Positions 8,411 through 17,147 of a stretch of 64,000 nt of DNA are shown here, one piece after another. The notes beneath the pieces were generated by a model. It was not told the DNA's origin and ran no database searches. It saw only the letters and a list, made by a program, of their open reading frames with translations. Made by a program: the position numbers and the translations under genes. Source of the stretch: Conexibacter sp. CPCC 206217 (GTDB lineage: Bacteria > Actinomycetota > Thermoleophilia > Solirubrobacterales > Solirubrobacteraceae); assembly GCF_030646165.1 (NCBI RefSeq), contig NZ_JAUTDO010000005.1, forward strand, positions 186,001 through 250,000. Direction: 5' to 3'. Each line of letters opens with the position of its first letter. The first letter of the stretch is position 1.

Positions 8411-9277
8411 ATGCCCGGCAACCGCCCGACCGAGACCGTCGACGTGCCGTCGCAGGCGACGCTCGACGAGATCCGCCGCATCGCCGCGCTCGTGCGCCAT
8501 GAGACCGTTCGCCTGATCGAGGTCGCCGGCAGCGGCCACTACACGAGCGTCTTCTCCTGCGCCGAGCTGCTGGGCGCGCTCTACGGCGGCGTGCTGCGGC
8601 TGTCGAGCGACCCGGACTGGCCGCAGCGCGACCGGCTCGTGCTCAGCAAGGGCCACATGGCGGTCGGCGTCTACCCGCTGCTGGCGGAGCGCGGCTACTT
8701 CCCCGCCGACTGGCTCGACGGCTACACGCGCGTCGGCAACCCGCTCGGCGACCACCCCGACATGCGCCGCGTGCCCGGCATCGACTTCTCCTCCGGCTCG
8801 CTCGGCCACGGGCTCTCGATCGGCGTCGGGATGGCGCAGGCGGCGCGCATGAGAGGCGCGCCCAGCCGCATCTGGGTGCTGCTCGGCGACCAGGAGCTGA
8901 ACGAGGGCCAGATCTGGGAGGCGGCACAGGCCGCGGGCCACTTCGGCCTCGGCAACCTCGTCGCGATCGTCGACCGCAACCAGATGGGGCTCGACGGCCT
9001 GACCGAGGACGTCATGACCGTCGAGCCGATCGTCGACCGCTTCCGCGCGTTCGGCTGGGACGTCGTCGAGGTCGACGGGCACGACCCGGCCGCGGTCTGG
9101 CAGACGCTCGGCGCCGCGCCGCCGACCGACAGCGCGAAGCCGACCTGCATCGTCGCCCATACCGTCAAGGGCAAGGGGATCGGGTACATGGAGCTGTCGC
9201 GCACGTGGCACCTCGGCTACCTCGCCCCGGCCGACGCCGCCGATGCCACCCGCGAGCTGGAGCAGTTCCATGCCTGA
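8411..9277 (+). CDS. Transketolase, N-terminal (ThDP-binding) subunit
   Basis: This 288-residue protein matches the N-terminal half of transketolase as found in split, two-gene enzymes. The family start is visible in LSKGHMAVGVYPLLAERG, followed by GSLGHGLSIGVGMA. The thiamine-diphosphate motif begins at residue 159 (GDQELNEGQIWEAA) and ends in IVDRNQ. The C-terminal half is supplied by the next gene, which overlaps by eight bases. Split transketolases move two-carbon ketol units and recur in specialised catabolic clusters as well as in central metabolism. With transaminases directly downstream, a dedicated substrate is more likely here than the pentose phosphate cycle. Confidence 0.9.
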   Translation: MPGNRPTETVDVPSQATLDEIRRIAALVRHETVRLIEVAGSGHYTSVFSCAELLGALYGGVLRLSSDPDWPQRDRLVLSKGHMAVGVYPLLAERGYFPADWLDGYTRVGNPLGDHPDMRRVPGIDFSSGSLGHGLSIGVGMAQAARMRGAPSRIWVLLGDQELNEGQIWEAAQAAGHFGLGNLVAIVDRNQMGLDGLTEDVMTVEPIVDRFRAFGWDVVEVDGHDPAAVWQTLGAAPPTDSAKPTCIVAHTVKGKGIGYMELSRTWHLGYLAPADAADATRELEQFHA

Positions 9278-10289
9278 GCCCGTCGCAGCGCCGTTCCGCG
9301 CGCCCGTCCCGTCCGACGCACGCAGCTGGGACATGGCCAGATCGGAGCAGCTCGCCGACTCGGCCGTCGCCGGCCGCGTGCTCGCCGACCTGGCCGACGG
9401 CGACGAGCGGATCGCGGTCCTGACCGCCGACCTGAAGTTCTCCAACCGCACCGTCGACTTCGAGCGCCGCCACCCGGAGCGCTTCCTCAACGTCGGCATC
9501 GCCGAGCAGCACATGGTCACGATGGCTGCGGGGATGGCGACGTTCGGCTACGTCCCCTACGTCGCCACGTTCGCCAGCTTCGTCGGCCTGCTGTGCGCCG
9601 AGCAGCTGCGCACCGACCTCGCCTACCCGGGCCTGCCGGTGCGCGTGCTGGCGCACCACGCCGGCATCTCGCTCGGCTTCTACGGCACCTCGCATCACGC
9701 GACCGAGGACCTCGGCCTGCTGCGCGCGATGGCGAACATGACCGTCGTCTGCCCGTGCGACGCGGCTTCCGTCGAGCAGGCGCTGCGCACGACCGTCGAC
9801 CACGACGGGCCGATCTACTTCCGGCTCGGCCGCGGGCGCGACCCGCAGGTGTACGCGGCCGGGGCGCCCGGCTTCGAGGTCGGCCGCATCGCGACGCTGC
9901 GCGCCGGCGGCGACCTGACGATCGTCGCCAACGGCATCACCGTCTCCGCCGCCCTGCAGGCGGCCGAGCAGCTGGCCGCCGACGGGATCGAGGCGGCCGT
10001 GCTCGACGCGCACACGGTCCGTCCGTTCGACGCCGAGACGCTGTGCGCGGCGGCGGCCGGCAGCGGCCGCCTGCTCGTCGCGGAGGAGCACAACGTCGTC
10101 GGCGGCCTCGCCTCGGCGTGCGCCGACGCGCTCGTCGACGGCGGGATCGGCGACGTGCGCCTCGCACGCGTCGGCATGCCGCCCGACGAGTACGCCCTGA
10201 TCGGGCCCCCGACCCATCTCTACCGCCACTACGGCCTCGACGCGGACGGTCTCGCCGCCCGCGCGCGGGACCTGCTCGAGCAGCGCTGA
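9270..10289 (+). CDS. Transketolase, C-terminal subunit
   Basis: This 339-residue protein is the partner of the preceding gene. It carries the pyrimidine-binding domain with Glu79, the residue that activates the cofactor (NVGIAEQHMVTMAAGMA). The typical transketolase C-terminal domain follows, with AHTVRPFDAETL and LLVAEEHNVVGGLASA. ATG at 9270 overlaps the upstream gene and has GGAG before it; an in-frame ATG at 9243 would add nine residues of poor quality. The two chains should form the complete alpha2beta2 enzyme. The substrate is unknown. It is probably in one transcript with both aminotransferase genes, since the next gap is only 21 bases. Confidence 0.9.
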   Translation: MPEPVAAPFRAPVPSDARSWDMARSEQLADSAVAGRVLADLADGDERIAVLTADLKFSNRTVDFERRHPERFLNVGIAEQHMVTMAAGMATFGYVPYVATFASFVGLLCAEQLRTDLAYPGLPVRVLAHHAGISLGFYGTSHHATEDLGLLRAMANMTVVCPCDAASVEQALRTTVDHDGPIYFRLGRGRDPQVYAAGAPGFEVGRIATLRAGGDLTIVANGITVSAALQAAEQLAADGIEAAVLDAHTVRPFDAETLCAAAAGSGRLLVAEEHNVVGGLASACADALVDGGIGDVRLARVGMPPDEYALIGPPTHLYRHYGLDADGLAARARDLLEQR

Positions 10290-10310
10290 GGCGCCTGGAG
10301 GAGCAGCACG

Positions 10311-11594
10311 ATGACGAACGACACCCGTTTCTGGCATCCCTTCTCGGACATGGGCGCCGTCGGCGCCGACGGCCTCTTCACGCTCGCGCGCGCCGAGGGC
10401 GTGTGGATCTGGGACACGCGCGGCGAGCGCTACCTCGACGCGACCGCGAGCCTCTGGTACGCCAACGTCGGCCACGGCCGCGCCGAGATCGCCGACGCCG
10501 TGCACGACCAGCTGCTGAAGCTCGATGCCTACTCGACCTTCGGCGACTACGCCAACGAACCGTCGGAGCGGCTCGCGCAGCGGCTCGCCGCGCACGCGCC
10601 GATGGACGACGCGCGGATCTACCTCACGAGCGGCGGCGGCGACTCGATCGACACCGCGGCGAAGCTCGCGCGGCAGTACTTCAGCGTGCTCGGGCAGCCC
10701 GAGCGGGTGGTGCTGCTGAGCCGCACCAACGGCTACCACGGCACGCACGGCTACGGCACCGCGATCGGCGGGATCGAGGCCAACCGCGCCGGCTACGGAC
10801 CGCTGATGGAGCACACGGCGCTGGTGCCGTGGGACTCGCTGCCGGCGCTGGAGGAGACGATCCAGCGGATCGGCCCGCACCGCATCGCCGCCTTCTTCGC
10901 CGAGCCGGTGATCGGCGCGGGCGGCGTGCTGCCGCCGCCGGACGGCTATCTCGAGGGCGTCGCGGCGATCTGCCGCGAGCACGGGATCCTGTTCGTCGTC
11001 GACGCGGTCATCTGCGGCTTCGGCCGTCTCGGCGAGTGGTTCGGGATCGAGCGCTGGGGCGTCACGCCGGACATGATCGTCTTCGCGAAGGGCGTCACGA
11101 GCGGCTACCAGCCGCTCGGCGGCGTCGTCGTCGGGGGCGAGATCGCCGAGCCGTTCTTCGCCGCGCCCGGGCACTTCGTGCGCCACGGCGCGACGTACGC
11201 CGGGCATCCGGCCTGCTGCGCGGCGGCGAACGCGAACCTCGACATCCTCGAACGCGAAGGGCTGATCGCGCGCGGGCGCGAGCTGGAGGAGGAGCTGGCG
11301 GCGGTGCTGGCGCCGCTGACGGACCATCCGCTCGTGCGCGAGGTGCGCGCCGGGACGGGGCTGCTGGCCGCGTTCGAGCTGGAGCCCGCGGCGCTCGCGG
11401 GCGGGCTGACGGTGCCGCAGGTGTCGTTGGAGATGCGCGCCCGCGGCGTCCTGACGCGGCCGCTCGGCAACGCGGTCGCGGTCTCGCCCCCGCTGACGGT
11501 GCAGCGCGCCGAGCTGGAGCTGATCGGCGAGGTCGCGCGGATCTCGCTCGACGCGATCCTCGAGCGGATGCCGCCGCTGGCGGCGCGCGCATGA
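10311..11594 (+). CDS. Class III (omega) aminotransferase, PLP-dependent
   Basis: This 427-residue protein belongs to the class III aminotransferases, which move amino groups on omega-amino acids, diamines or amino ketones, usually to pyruvate or 2-oxoglutarate. The N-terminal substrate segment WHPFSDM, the cofactor segment GGGDSIDTAAKLAR, Asp231 and Lys260 (FAKGVTSGYQPLG, the Schiff-base lysine) are all present. The residue after Asp231 is Ala (VDAVICGFGR) where most relatives have Glu. A GGAG ribosome site precedes the ATG. The stop overlaps the next aminotransferase gene (ATGA), so two unrelated transaminase folds are made from one transcript. Confidence 0.88.
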   Translation: MTNDTRFWHPFSDMGAVGADGLFTLARAEGVWIWDTRGERYLDATASLWYANVGHGRAEIADAVHDQLLKLDAYSTFGDYANEPSERLAQRLAAHAPMDDARIYLTSGGGDSIDTAAKLARQYFSVLGQPERVVLLSRTNGYHGTHGYGTAIGGIEANRAGYGPLMEHTALVPWDSLPALEETIQRIGPHRIAAFFAEPVIGAGGVLPPPDGYLEGVAAICREHGILFVVDAVICGFGRLGEWFGIERWGVTPDMIVFAKGVTSGYQPLGGVVVGGEIAEPFFAAPGHFVRHGATYAGHPACCAAANANLDILEREGLIARGRELEEELAAVLAPLTDHPLVREVRAGTGLLAAFELEPAALAGGLTVPQVSLEMRARGVLTRPLGNAVAVSPPLTVQRAELELIGEVARISLDAILERMPPLAARA

Positions 11595-12541
11595 CGGGCG
11601 TCGAGCGGCGGGCCGCCGCGACGAGCCTCAGCACGGTCGCCGACCCCGCGCTCGCCGGCGGCGCGGCGTGGATCGAGGGCGAGCTGGTGCCGGTCGAGGA
11701 GGCCCGCATCCCGATCCTCGACACCGGCTTCGTGCGCTCGGACCTGACGTACGACGTCGTGTCGGTCTGGAGAGGGTCGTTCTTCCGCCTCGACGACCAT
11801 CTCGCGCGCTTTCAGCGCAACTGGACGCGCGTGCGGCTGTCGCCGCCGTTCGGGCGCGACGAGATCCGCGCGCTGCTCATCGACATGGTCCGCCGCAGCG
11901 GCCTGCGCGACGCCTACGTCGCGATGATCTTGACACGCGGCGTGCCGGCCCCGGGCGAGCGCGACCCGCGCAGCTTCCGCAACCGCTTCTACGCGTATGC
12001 GGTGCCGTTCGTGTGGATCCAGCGTCCCGACCAGCAGGCGGCGGGCACGCACCTCGTGATCGCGCGCGACACGATCCGGATCCCGCCGACGGCGGTCGAC
12101 CCGACCGTGAAGAACTTCCACTGGGGCGATCTCGTGCGCGGCCTCTACGAGGCGTACGACCGCGGCGGCGCGCTCGGCGCGCTGACCGACGGCAACGGCA
12201 ACGTCACGGAGGGGCCGGGCTTCAACGTCTTCGCGCTCGTCGACGGCGTGCTGCGCACCCCCGCGGACGGCGTCTTCGACGGGATGACGCGGCGCACGCT
12301 GATCGAGCTGGTGCAGGAGGAGGGAGCCGCGCCGTTGCAGCTCGGCCCGCTGCCGGTCGCGGAGCTCGCGCGCGCCAGCGAGGTCTTCCTCTCCAGCACC
12401 GCCGGCGGCGTGATGCCGGTGACGACGCTGGACGGGGCGACGGTCGGCGACGGGAGGCCCGGCGAGCTGACCAGACGGCTGCAGGCGCGCTACTGGCTCG
12501 CGCACGAGGATCCGCGCTTCGCGACGCCGGTGACGCGATGA
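11591..12541 (+). CDS. Class IV aminotransferase, resembling (R)-selective amine transaminases
   Basis: This 316-residue protein has the fold type IV of branched-chain and D-amino-acid aminotransferases. Lys174 (PTVKNFHWGDL) is the likely PLP-binding residue. The segment RSDLTYDVVSVWRGSFFRLD resembles the substrate-pocket region of (R)-selective amine:pyruvate transaminases, as I recall that family, so an amine or D-amino acid substrate is suggested. Branched-chain aminotransferase is the main alternative. ATG at 11591 is fixed by the ATGA overlap with the class III gene. It is the last gene of the transketolase operon, followed by the operator-bearing gap before the ABC transporter. Confidence 0.8.
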   Translation: MTGVERRAAATSLSTVADPALAGGAAWIEGELVPVEEARIPILDTGFVRSDLTYDVVSVWRGSFFRLDDHLARFQRNWTRVRLSPPFGRDEIRALLIDMVRRSGLRDAYVAMILTRGVPAPGERDPRSFRNRFYAYAVPFVWIQRPDQQAAGTHLVIARDTIRIPPTAVDPTVKNFHWGDLVRGLYEAYDRGGALGALTDGNGNVTEGPGFNVFALVDGVLRTPADGVFDGMTRRTLIELVQEEGAAPLQLGPLPVAELARASEVFLSSTAGGVMPVTTLDGATVGDGRPGELTRRLQARYWLAHEDPRFATPVTR

Positions 12542-12604
12542 CGGCGGGTGCGCGCGGCAGTGTCTGCGTCGTGTCGGCGCTGCTTTCGCCATCGGGCGCA
12601 AGCC

Positions 12605-12730
12605 GGATCCAATTTGCTGGCCGCTCGGCGGAATGGGATCCCAACAACCCGTTCTATCGTCCTGAAATGGCCTGCGAAGCGACATTTAGGATCCGATTTC
12701 TTGACAGAGGATTCGATCCTCGGATACGGT
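12605..12730 (+). promoter_or_regulatory. GGATCC operator array and promoter of the ABC importer operon
   Basis: GGATCC cores lie at 12605, 12636 and 12689 (spacings 31 and 53 bp). The third has the flanks TTTAGGATCCGATTT and abuts the -35 box TTGACA (12701-12706). The -10 box TACGGT is at 12725-12730 with an 18-bp spacer that contains the half-like sequence TTCGATCC. The leader runs about 75 bases to the GTG at 12813, which has AAGGAG upstream. This is the third promoter of the cluster with the same layout. Confidence 0.78.
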
Positions 12731-12812
12731 CGGTCAGGGAGAGCGACGACGGAGCACCGCAGACGACCGCTGGAGCGGCCGCCCCCACGCACCCGTCCAA
12801 GGAGCCAGCCCT

Positions 12813-13883
12813 GTGAGCACTTCTGCCGGATATCTCGAGCTCGTCGGCGTCGAGAAGAGCTTCGGCGACACCGCGGTCCTGCACGGCATCGACGTCTCGA
12901 TCGCCGAGGGCGAGTTCATCTCGCTGATCGGACCGAGCGGCAGCGGCAAGACGACGACGCTGCGGATCATCACCGGCGCCGACCAGCCGACCGACGGCTC
13001 GGTGCGGCTGGCCGGCGCGGACATCACGTTCGTGCCGCCGCACAAGCGCGGCTTCTCGATGGTCTTCCAGCACTTCGCCCTGTTTCCCCACAAGAACGTC
13101 TACGACAACGTCGCCTACGGCCTGCAGCTGCGCAAGGTCGGCAAGCGCGAGCTGCAGCAGCGCGTCGACGCGATGCTCGAGCGCGTGCACATGCGTGAGT
13201 ACGCGCGGCGCCGCGTCGGCGAGCTGTCGGGCGGCCAGCGCCAGCGCGTCGCGATCGCGCGCGCGCTCGTGATCGAACCGCGGCTGGTGCTGCTCGACGA
13301 GCCGACGGGCGCGCTCGACGCGAAGCTGCGGCTGCGGATGCAGAGCCAGCTGAAGGAGCTGCACCGCGAGCTGGGGCTGACCTTCATCCACGTCACGCAC
13401 AACCAGAGCGAGGCGCTCGCGCTGGCCGACCGCGTCTTCGTCATGAACGACGGGCGCGTCGAGCAGTCGGGGCCGCCCGCCGAGGTCTTCAACGCGCCCG
13501 CGACGCGCTTCGTGGCGGAGTTCGTGGGGCGCAACAACCTGATCGACGGGACCGTCGACGGAGGCGACTTCGTCAGTCCGCTGGGCTCCTTCCGGCTCAA
13601 CGGCCGCGCCGACTGCGAGGGCCTGCACGGCCCCTGCACGGCGGTCATCCGCAGCGACTCGCTGCGGCTCGGCGAGGCGCCCGACGGTGCGCAGGGGGCG
13701 AGCGCGCAGTTGCAGGCGCTCGAGTACGGCGGGTCGTACGTGACGTGGTTCTTGACCGCAGGGGGAACGCAGCTGCAGCTCGACGTGCGGGCGGAGGAGT
13801 CAGGGGCGCTGCGACCAGCGATCGGACAGCGGTACGCCGTCTGGTGGAAGCCCGACGACGCCCACTACCTGCGCAGCGCCTGA
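12813..13883 (+). CDS. potA: Polyamine-type ABC importer, ATPase
   Basis: This 356-residue ATPase belongs to the spermidine/putrescine PotA family. It has Walker A at residues 40-47 (GPSGSGKT), the ABC signature LSGGQRQR near 139, Walker B with LLLDEPTGALD and the switch His in HVTHNQSEA. The C-terminal 110 residues form the TOBE-like regulatory domain. GTG at 12813 follows AAGGAG by nine bases. It opens a four-gene importer operon in the order ATPase, binding protein, permease, permease. The upstream GntR-type operator array places import under the same control as the transketolase and transaminase genes. The actual cargo may be another cationic or amino compound. Confidence 0.9.
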   Translation: MSTSAGYLELVGVEKSFGDTAVLHGIDVSIAEGEFISLIGPSGSGKTTTLRIITGADQPTDGSVRLAGADITFVPPHKRGFSMVFQHFALFPHKNVYDNVAYGLQLRKVGKRELQQRVDAMLERVHMREYARRRVGELSGGQRQRVAIARALVIEPRLVLLDEPTGALDAKLRLRMQSQLKELHRELGLTFIHVTHNQSEALALADRVFVMNDGRVEQSGPPAEVFNAPATRFVAEFVGRNNLIDGTVDGGDFVSPLGSFRLNGRADCEGLHGPCTAVIRSDSLRLGEAPDGAQGASAQLQALEYGGSYVTWFLTAGGTQLQLDVRAEESGALRPAIGQRYAVWWKPDDAHYLRSA

Positions 13884-13925
13884 GCCGGGCTGCCCAGCAA
13901 ACGACCAGTCATGAGGGAAGAGGGA

Positions 13926-15251
13926 ATGACTCATCTCAGCTATGAGGAGATGTCGCGGCAGCGTGCGCTCGCCGAGGCGCGCTACACCCGCCGCACGATG
14001 CTGCAGGGCGGGCTGAAGGCGGCCGGCGGCCTCGCAGCGACGGGCGCGCTCGGCGTGCTGCTGAGCGCCTGCGGCAGCGACAGCACGAGCGGCAGCACCT
14101 CCGGTGGCGCCGGCGCGACCGGCGGCGGCGCGACGGAGGGCGGCACGGTCCGCGAGATCGGCCTCAGCCTGACCGAGGACCCGCGCATCTTCGGACCCGC
14201 GCAGAAGGAGCTGGGGATCAAGATCGAGGGCAAGTCCGACAACCTCGGCAACCAGATCACCTTCTGGCAGCAGAACTACAGACAGTTCGACATCGACCAG
14301 CTGAACTTCAACCAGCTCGGCGCGATCCAGGACACGATCAGAGAGATCCCGGTCAGCGAGATCAGAGCCTGGAACGACCAGGTGATGCCGCTCTTCCGCG
14401 AGCCAGGGCAGCCGGGCTACAACAGAAGATCCGGCTGGCCGATCGCCGGCACGTACACCAGAGAAGCGATCGAGAGCAGAAGATACGACGTCTTCCAGGC
14501 CGTCCCGACCTGGTTCGGCTTCGACGCCTTCGGGTACCTCGACGGCCAGGCGAGAGGCGATCTGAAGTCCTACGGCGCGATCTTCGATCCCGTCAACAAG
14601 GGCCACGCAACCCTGCTGAACGAGCCGATCACGAGCGTCATGAAGGTCGCGACCTTCCTCGAGGGCAGCGGACAGGCTGACTTCAGAGGACCGATCAACA
14701 ACCTCACCAGAGAGGACCTGGCGATCGTCTTCAGATTCCTCGGCGAGCAGAAGTCCAACGGCCAGTTCCGCCTCTTCTGGAGCGACTTCGGCCAGCTCGT
14801 CGACCTGCTGACCGCGGGCGAGGTGTGGATCGGCGACTTCTGGGCCAGCGCGGTCGCCGCGGCCGCCGACGGCGGCGCCAGAGCGATCTTCGTCAACGAC
14901 CCGACCGAGGGCAGCAACGGCTGGATCCAGGGCTGCGCGGTCTCCAAGGAGGCGGCCGACTACGACGCCGCGATCCGCTACATCGACTGGAGCCTCGAGA
15001 GCGGCGTCGTCGGCTCGATCCTCGGCACGCAGGGCTACTACTCGCCGCGCCCCGACGCCGCGCAGAGACTGCTGGAGGCGCAGGACGCCCCCAGCGGCGG
15101 CGGGACCGCGTGGGACTACTGGTACGAGGGCGCCGTGCCGGACGAGCGGCCGTCGCTCGACGAGCGCCTCAGACACGTCGCCGACTGGCAGGCGTACCCC
15201 GACGAGTTCCAGGAGTACTCGCGCCTGTGGACGGAGTTCACGGCGGCCTGA
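13926..15251 (+). CDS. potD: Polyamine-type ABC importer, substrate-binding lipoprotein
   Basis: This binding protein (441 residues from ATG 13926) has a twin-arginine leader (YTRRTMLQGG) and a lipobox (LLSACGS). It is therefore probably exported folded and lipid-anchored outside the membrane. A Ser/Thr/Gly linker follows, then the two-lobed PotD/type-2 periplasmic binding fold, including RRSGWPIAGTYTR and WIGDFWASAVAA. An in-frame ATG at 13911 is possible, but GAGGGAAGAGGG lies just before 13926, which I prefer. About half of its arginine codons are AGA, while the adjacent ATPase gene uses essentially none. It delivers cargo to the two downstream permeases. Confidence 0.87.
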   Translation: MTHLSYEEMSRQRALAEARYTRRTMLQGGLKAAGGLAATGALGVLLSACGSDSTSGSTSGGAGATGGGATEGGTVREIGLSLTEDPRIFGPAQKELGIKIEGKSDNLGNQITFWQQNYRQFDIDQLNFNQLGAIQDTIREIPVSEIRAWNDQVMPLFREPGQPGYNRRSGWPIAGTYTREAIESRRYDVFQAVPTWFGFDAFGYLDGQARGDLKSYGAIFDPVNKGHATLLNEPITSVMKVATFLEGSGQADFRGPINNLTREDLAIVFRFLGEQKSNGQFRLFWSDFGQLVDLLTAGEVWIGDFWASAVAAAADGGARAIFVNDPTEGSNGWIQGCAVSKEAADYDAAIRYIDWSLESGVVGSILGTQGYYSPRPDAAQRLLEAQDAPSGGGTAWDYWYEGAVPDERPSLDERLRHVADWQAYPDEFQEYSRLWTEFTAA

Positions 15252-15252
15252 G

Positions 15253-16197
15253 ATGTCGCTCTCGGTGCGCACCCCAGCAGAGTCGGCCGGCACGCGCGGG
15301 CGCGCGCCGGCCGCGTCCGACCACGCCGCGCAGCTGCGCGCGCAGACGCGCCGCAGACGCCGCGAGACCGCGCTGCTGCTGACGCCCGCGCTGCTGTGGG
15401 TGCTCGTCGCGGTCGTGATCCCGCTCGGGATGATCGTGTGGGTCAGCTTCTGGCGCGCGGACGGCCCGACGCTCGTGCACACCTTCGACCTGACGACGTG
15501 GGACAACGTCATCTCCAGCGGGGCCTTCCGCTCGCTCGCGTGGCAGACCGTCAAGGTCGTCCTGATCGTGCTCGCGATCGTCGCGACCGTCGGGCTGCTG
15601 AGCGGCTACTTCCTCGCGCGCTTCGTGCGCTCCAGACGGCTCGCGGCGATGCTGCTGATGCTCGCGATCCTGCCGTTCTGGACCAGCTACGTGATCCGCA
15701 TCATCACGTGGCAGCCGCTGTTCGGCAACAGAGGCGTGCTCAACTACATACTCACCAAGGTCGGGATCCTCGACCAGCCCGCCGACGTCTTCCTCTACAA
15801 CCAGACGGCGATGATCTTCGCGATGGCGTCGCTGTACGTCGTCTTCGTGATCGGTCCCGTCTTCTGGGCGCTCAGCCGCATCGACGACGACGTCATCGCC
15901 GCGTCGCGCAGCCTCGGCGCGAGCGCGTGGCAGACGTTCTGGCGCGTCGAGTTCCCGCTCGCCAAGGGCGGCCTCGTCGCCGGCTGCTTCTTCGCCGCGA
16001 TCTTCCTCTTCGGCGACTACGCGACCGAGCAGCTGATCGGCGGCGGCACCAACCCCGCGCTCAGCGGCACGATCCGCGCGATCGCCGGCTCGGGTCAGTG
16101 GCCGACCGCGGCCGCGCTGTCGGTCGTCCTGCTCGCGCTCGCGGCGATCGTGCTCGGCGTCTTCATGAAGATCCACGACCTGCGGCGGGAGCTCTGA
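15253..16197 (+). CDS. potB: Polyamine-type ABC importer, permease 1
   Basis: This 314-residue inner-membrane protein is a PotB-family permease with about six membrane segments. The first is at about residues 42-65 after a long basic cytosolic tail rich in Arg. The EAA-loop segment that contacts the ATPase is near DDDVIAASRSLGASAWQTFW. It starts one base after the stop of the binding protein gene and ends two bases before the next permease start, so the two permeases are translated together and should form the heterodimeric channel. Confidence 0.9.
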   Translation: MSLSVRTPAESAGTRGRAPAASDHAAQLRAQTRRRRRETALLLTPALLWVLVAVVIPLGMIVWVSFWRADGPTLVHTFDLTTWDNVISSGAFRSLAWQTVKVVLIVLAIVATVGLLSGYFLARFVRSRRLAAMLLMLAILPFWTSYVIRIITWQPLFGNRGVLNYILTKVGILDQPADVFLYNQTAMIFAMASLYVVFVIGPVFWALSRIDDDVIAASRSLGASAWQTFWRVEFPLAKGGLVAGCFFAAIFLFGDYATEQLIGGGTNPALSGTIRAIAGSGQWPTAAALSVVLLALAAIVLGVFMKIHDLRREL

Positions 16198-16199
16198 CG

Positions 16200-17117
16200 A
16201 TGAACCGAAACCGACTGACAAGCGGCCAGCGCGTCGTCAAGGGGATCTCCGGGACGCTCTTCGCGTTCGTGCTGCTGCTGCTCTACGCGCCATTCGCGGT
16301 GATGATCTCGTTGTCGTTCCAGGAGCGCGGCACCGCCGTCTTCCCGCCGACCGAGTTCAGCACGATCAGCTATCAGAAGCTGTTCGAGCCGAGCAACTAC
16401 AGCCTCTTCACGATCGCCGGCGAGCCGCTGACGAACTACTTCCCGCCGCTGCGGCTGTCGCTGCTGCTCGGGCTGCTGACGGCGCTGCTGGCGACCGTCT
16501 TCGCGCTGATGGCGGCGCTCGCGTTCCGGCGCGCCTTCCGCGGCCGCGGCCCGCTCTTCTACGTGCTGCTGCTGGGGATGCTGACGCCGGGCGTGATCCT
16601 CGGGCTCGGCATGCGCCTGTTCGCCGACGAAGTCGGGCTGGACGCGCACTGGTACACGACCGGGCTGCTGCTGCACGTCGCCTGGACGATGCCGTTCGGC
16701 TTCATCGTCTTCCTGATCTTCCTCAACCGCTATGACGACTCCGTCGAGGAGGCCGCGGCATCGCTGGGCGCCTCGCGCTGGACCGTCTTCCGCACGATCA
16801 CGCTGCCGCTGCTGGCGCCCGGCGTGATGGGCTCGCTGCTGTTCGGCTTCACGCTGTCGCTGGACGAGGTGCAGCGCTCGAGCTTCGTGATGGGCAACGA
16901 CCAGACGCTGCCGATGGAGCTGCTCGCCGTGACCGGCGTGCGCATCACGCCGGTCGTCTACGCGCTCGGATCGCTGATCGCGGTCGCCTCGTTCGCGTTC
17001 CTGGCGCTCTACTTCGTCGGCTTCGAGCGCGAGCGCCGCCGCACCGCGCTGATCGCGCCGGACGAGGACGACGACTTCACCCTCGCGCCGCCGACGGCCC
17101 CGGCCGCGGCCGCCTGA
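16200..17117 (+). CDS. potC: Polyamine-type ABC importer, permease 2
   Basis: This 305-residue membrane protein is a PotC-family permease. It has an N-terminal membrane segment (FAFVLLLLYAPFAVMISLSF), a large external loop and the EAA loop (SVEEAAASLGASRWTVF). ATG at 16200 directly follows the upstream stop (TGACGATG); earlier codons in this frame lie inside the first permease gene. The tail is acidic (DEDDDF) and then Ala/Pro-rich, probably cytosolic. It closes the importer part of the operon; the hydantoinase genes follow after 30 bases and may be on the same transcript. Confidence 0.9.
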   Translation: MNRNRLTSGQRVVKGISGTLFAFVLLLLYAPFAVMISLSFQERGTAVFPPTEFSTISYQKLFEPSNYSLFTIAGEPLTNYFPPLRLSLLLGLLTALLATVFALMAALAFRRAFRGRGPLFYVLLLGMLTPGVILGLGMRLFADEVGLDAHWYTTGLLLHVAWTMPFGFIVFLIFLNRYDDSVEEAAASLGASRWTVFRTITLPLLAPGVMGSLLFGFTLSLDEVQRSSFVMGNDQTLPMELLAVTGVRITPVVYALGSLIAVASFAFLALYFVGFERERRRTALIAPDEDDDFTLAPPTAPAAAA

Positions 17118-17147
17118 CATCCGCCTCGAGAACTGAAGGGAACCCAC

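Noticed and set aside
8411..10289. Naming the split transketolase as a sulfoglycolytic or apiose-pathway enzyme
   Set aside because: No sulfosugar or apiose isomerase, epimerase, kinase or matching transporter is present; only the split architecture is shared.
12014..12019. GGATCC inside coding sequence, as here in the class IV aminotransferase gene
   Set aside because: Single GGATCC cores are common by chance in this sequence because of Ile-Arg and Gly-Ser type codon junctions. Only the promoter arrays show clustering, flank similarity and phased spacing.
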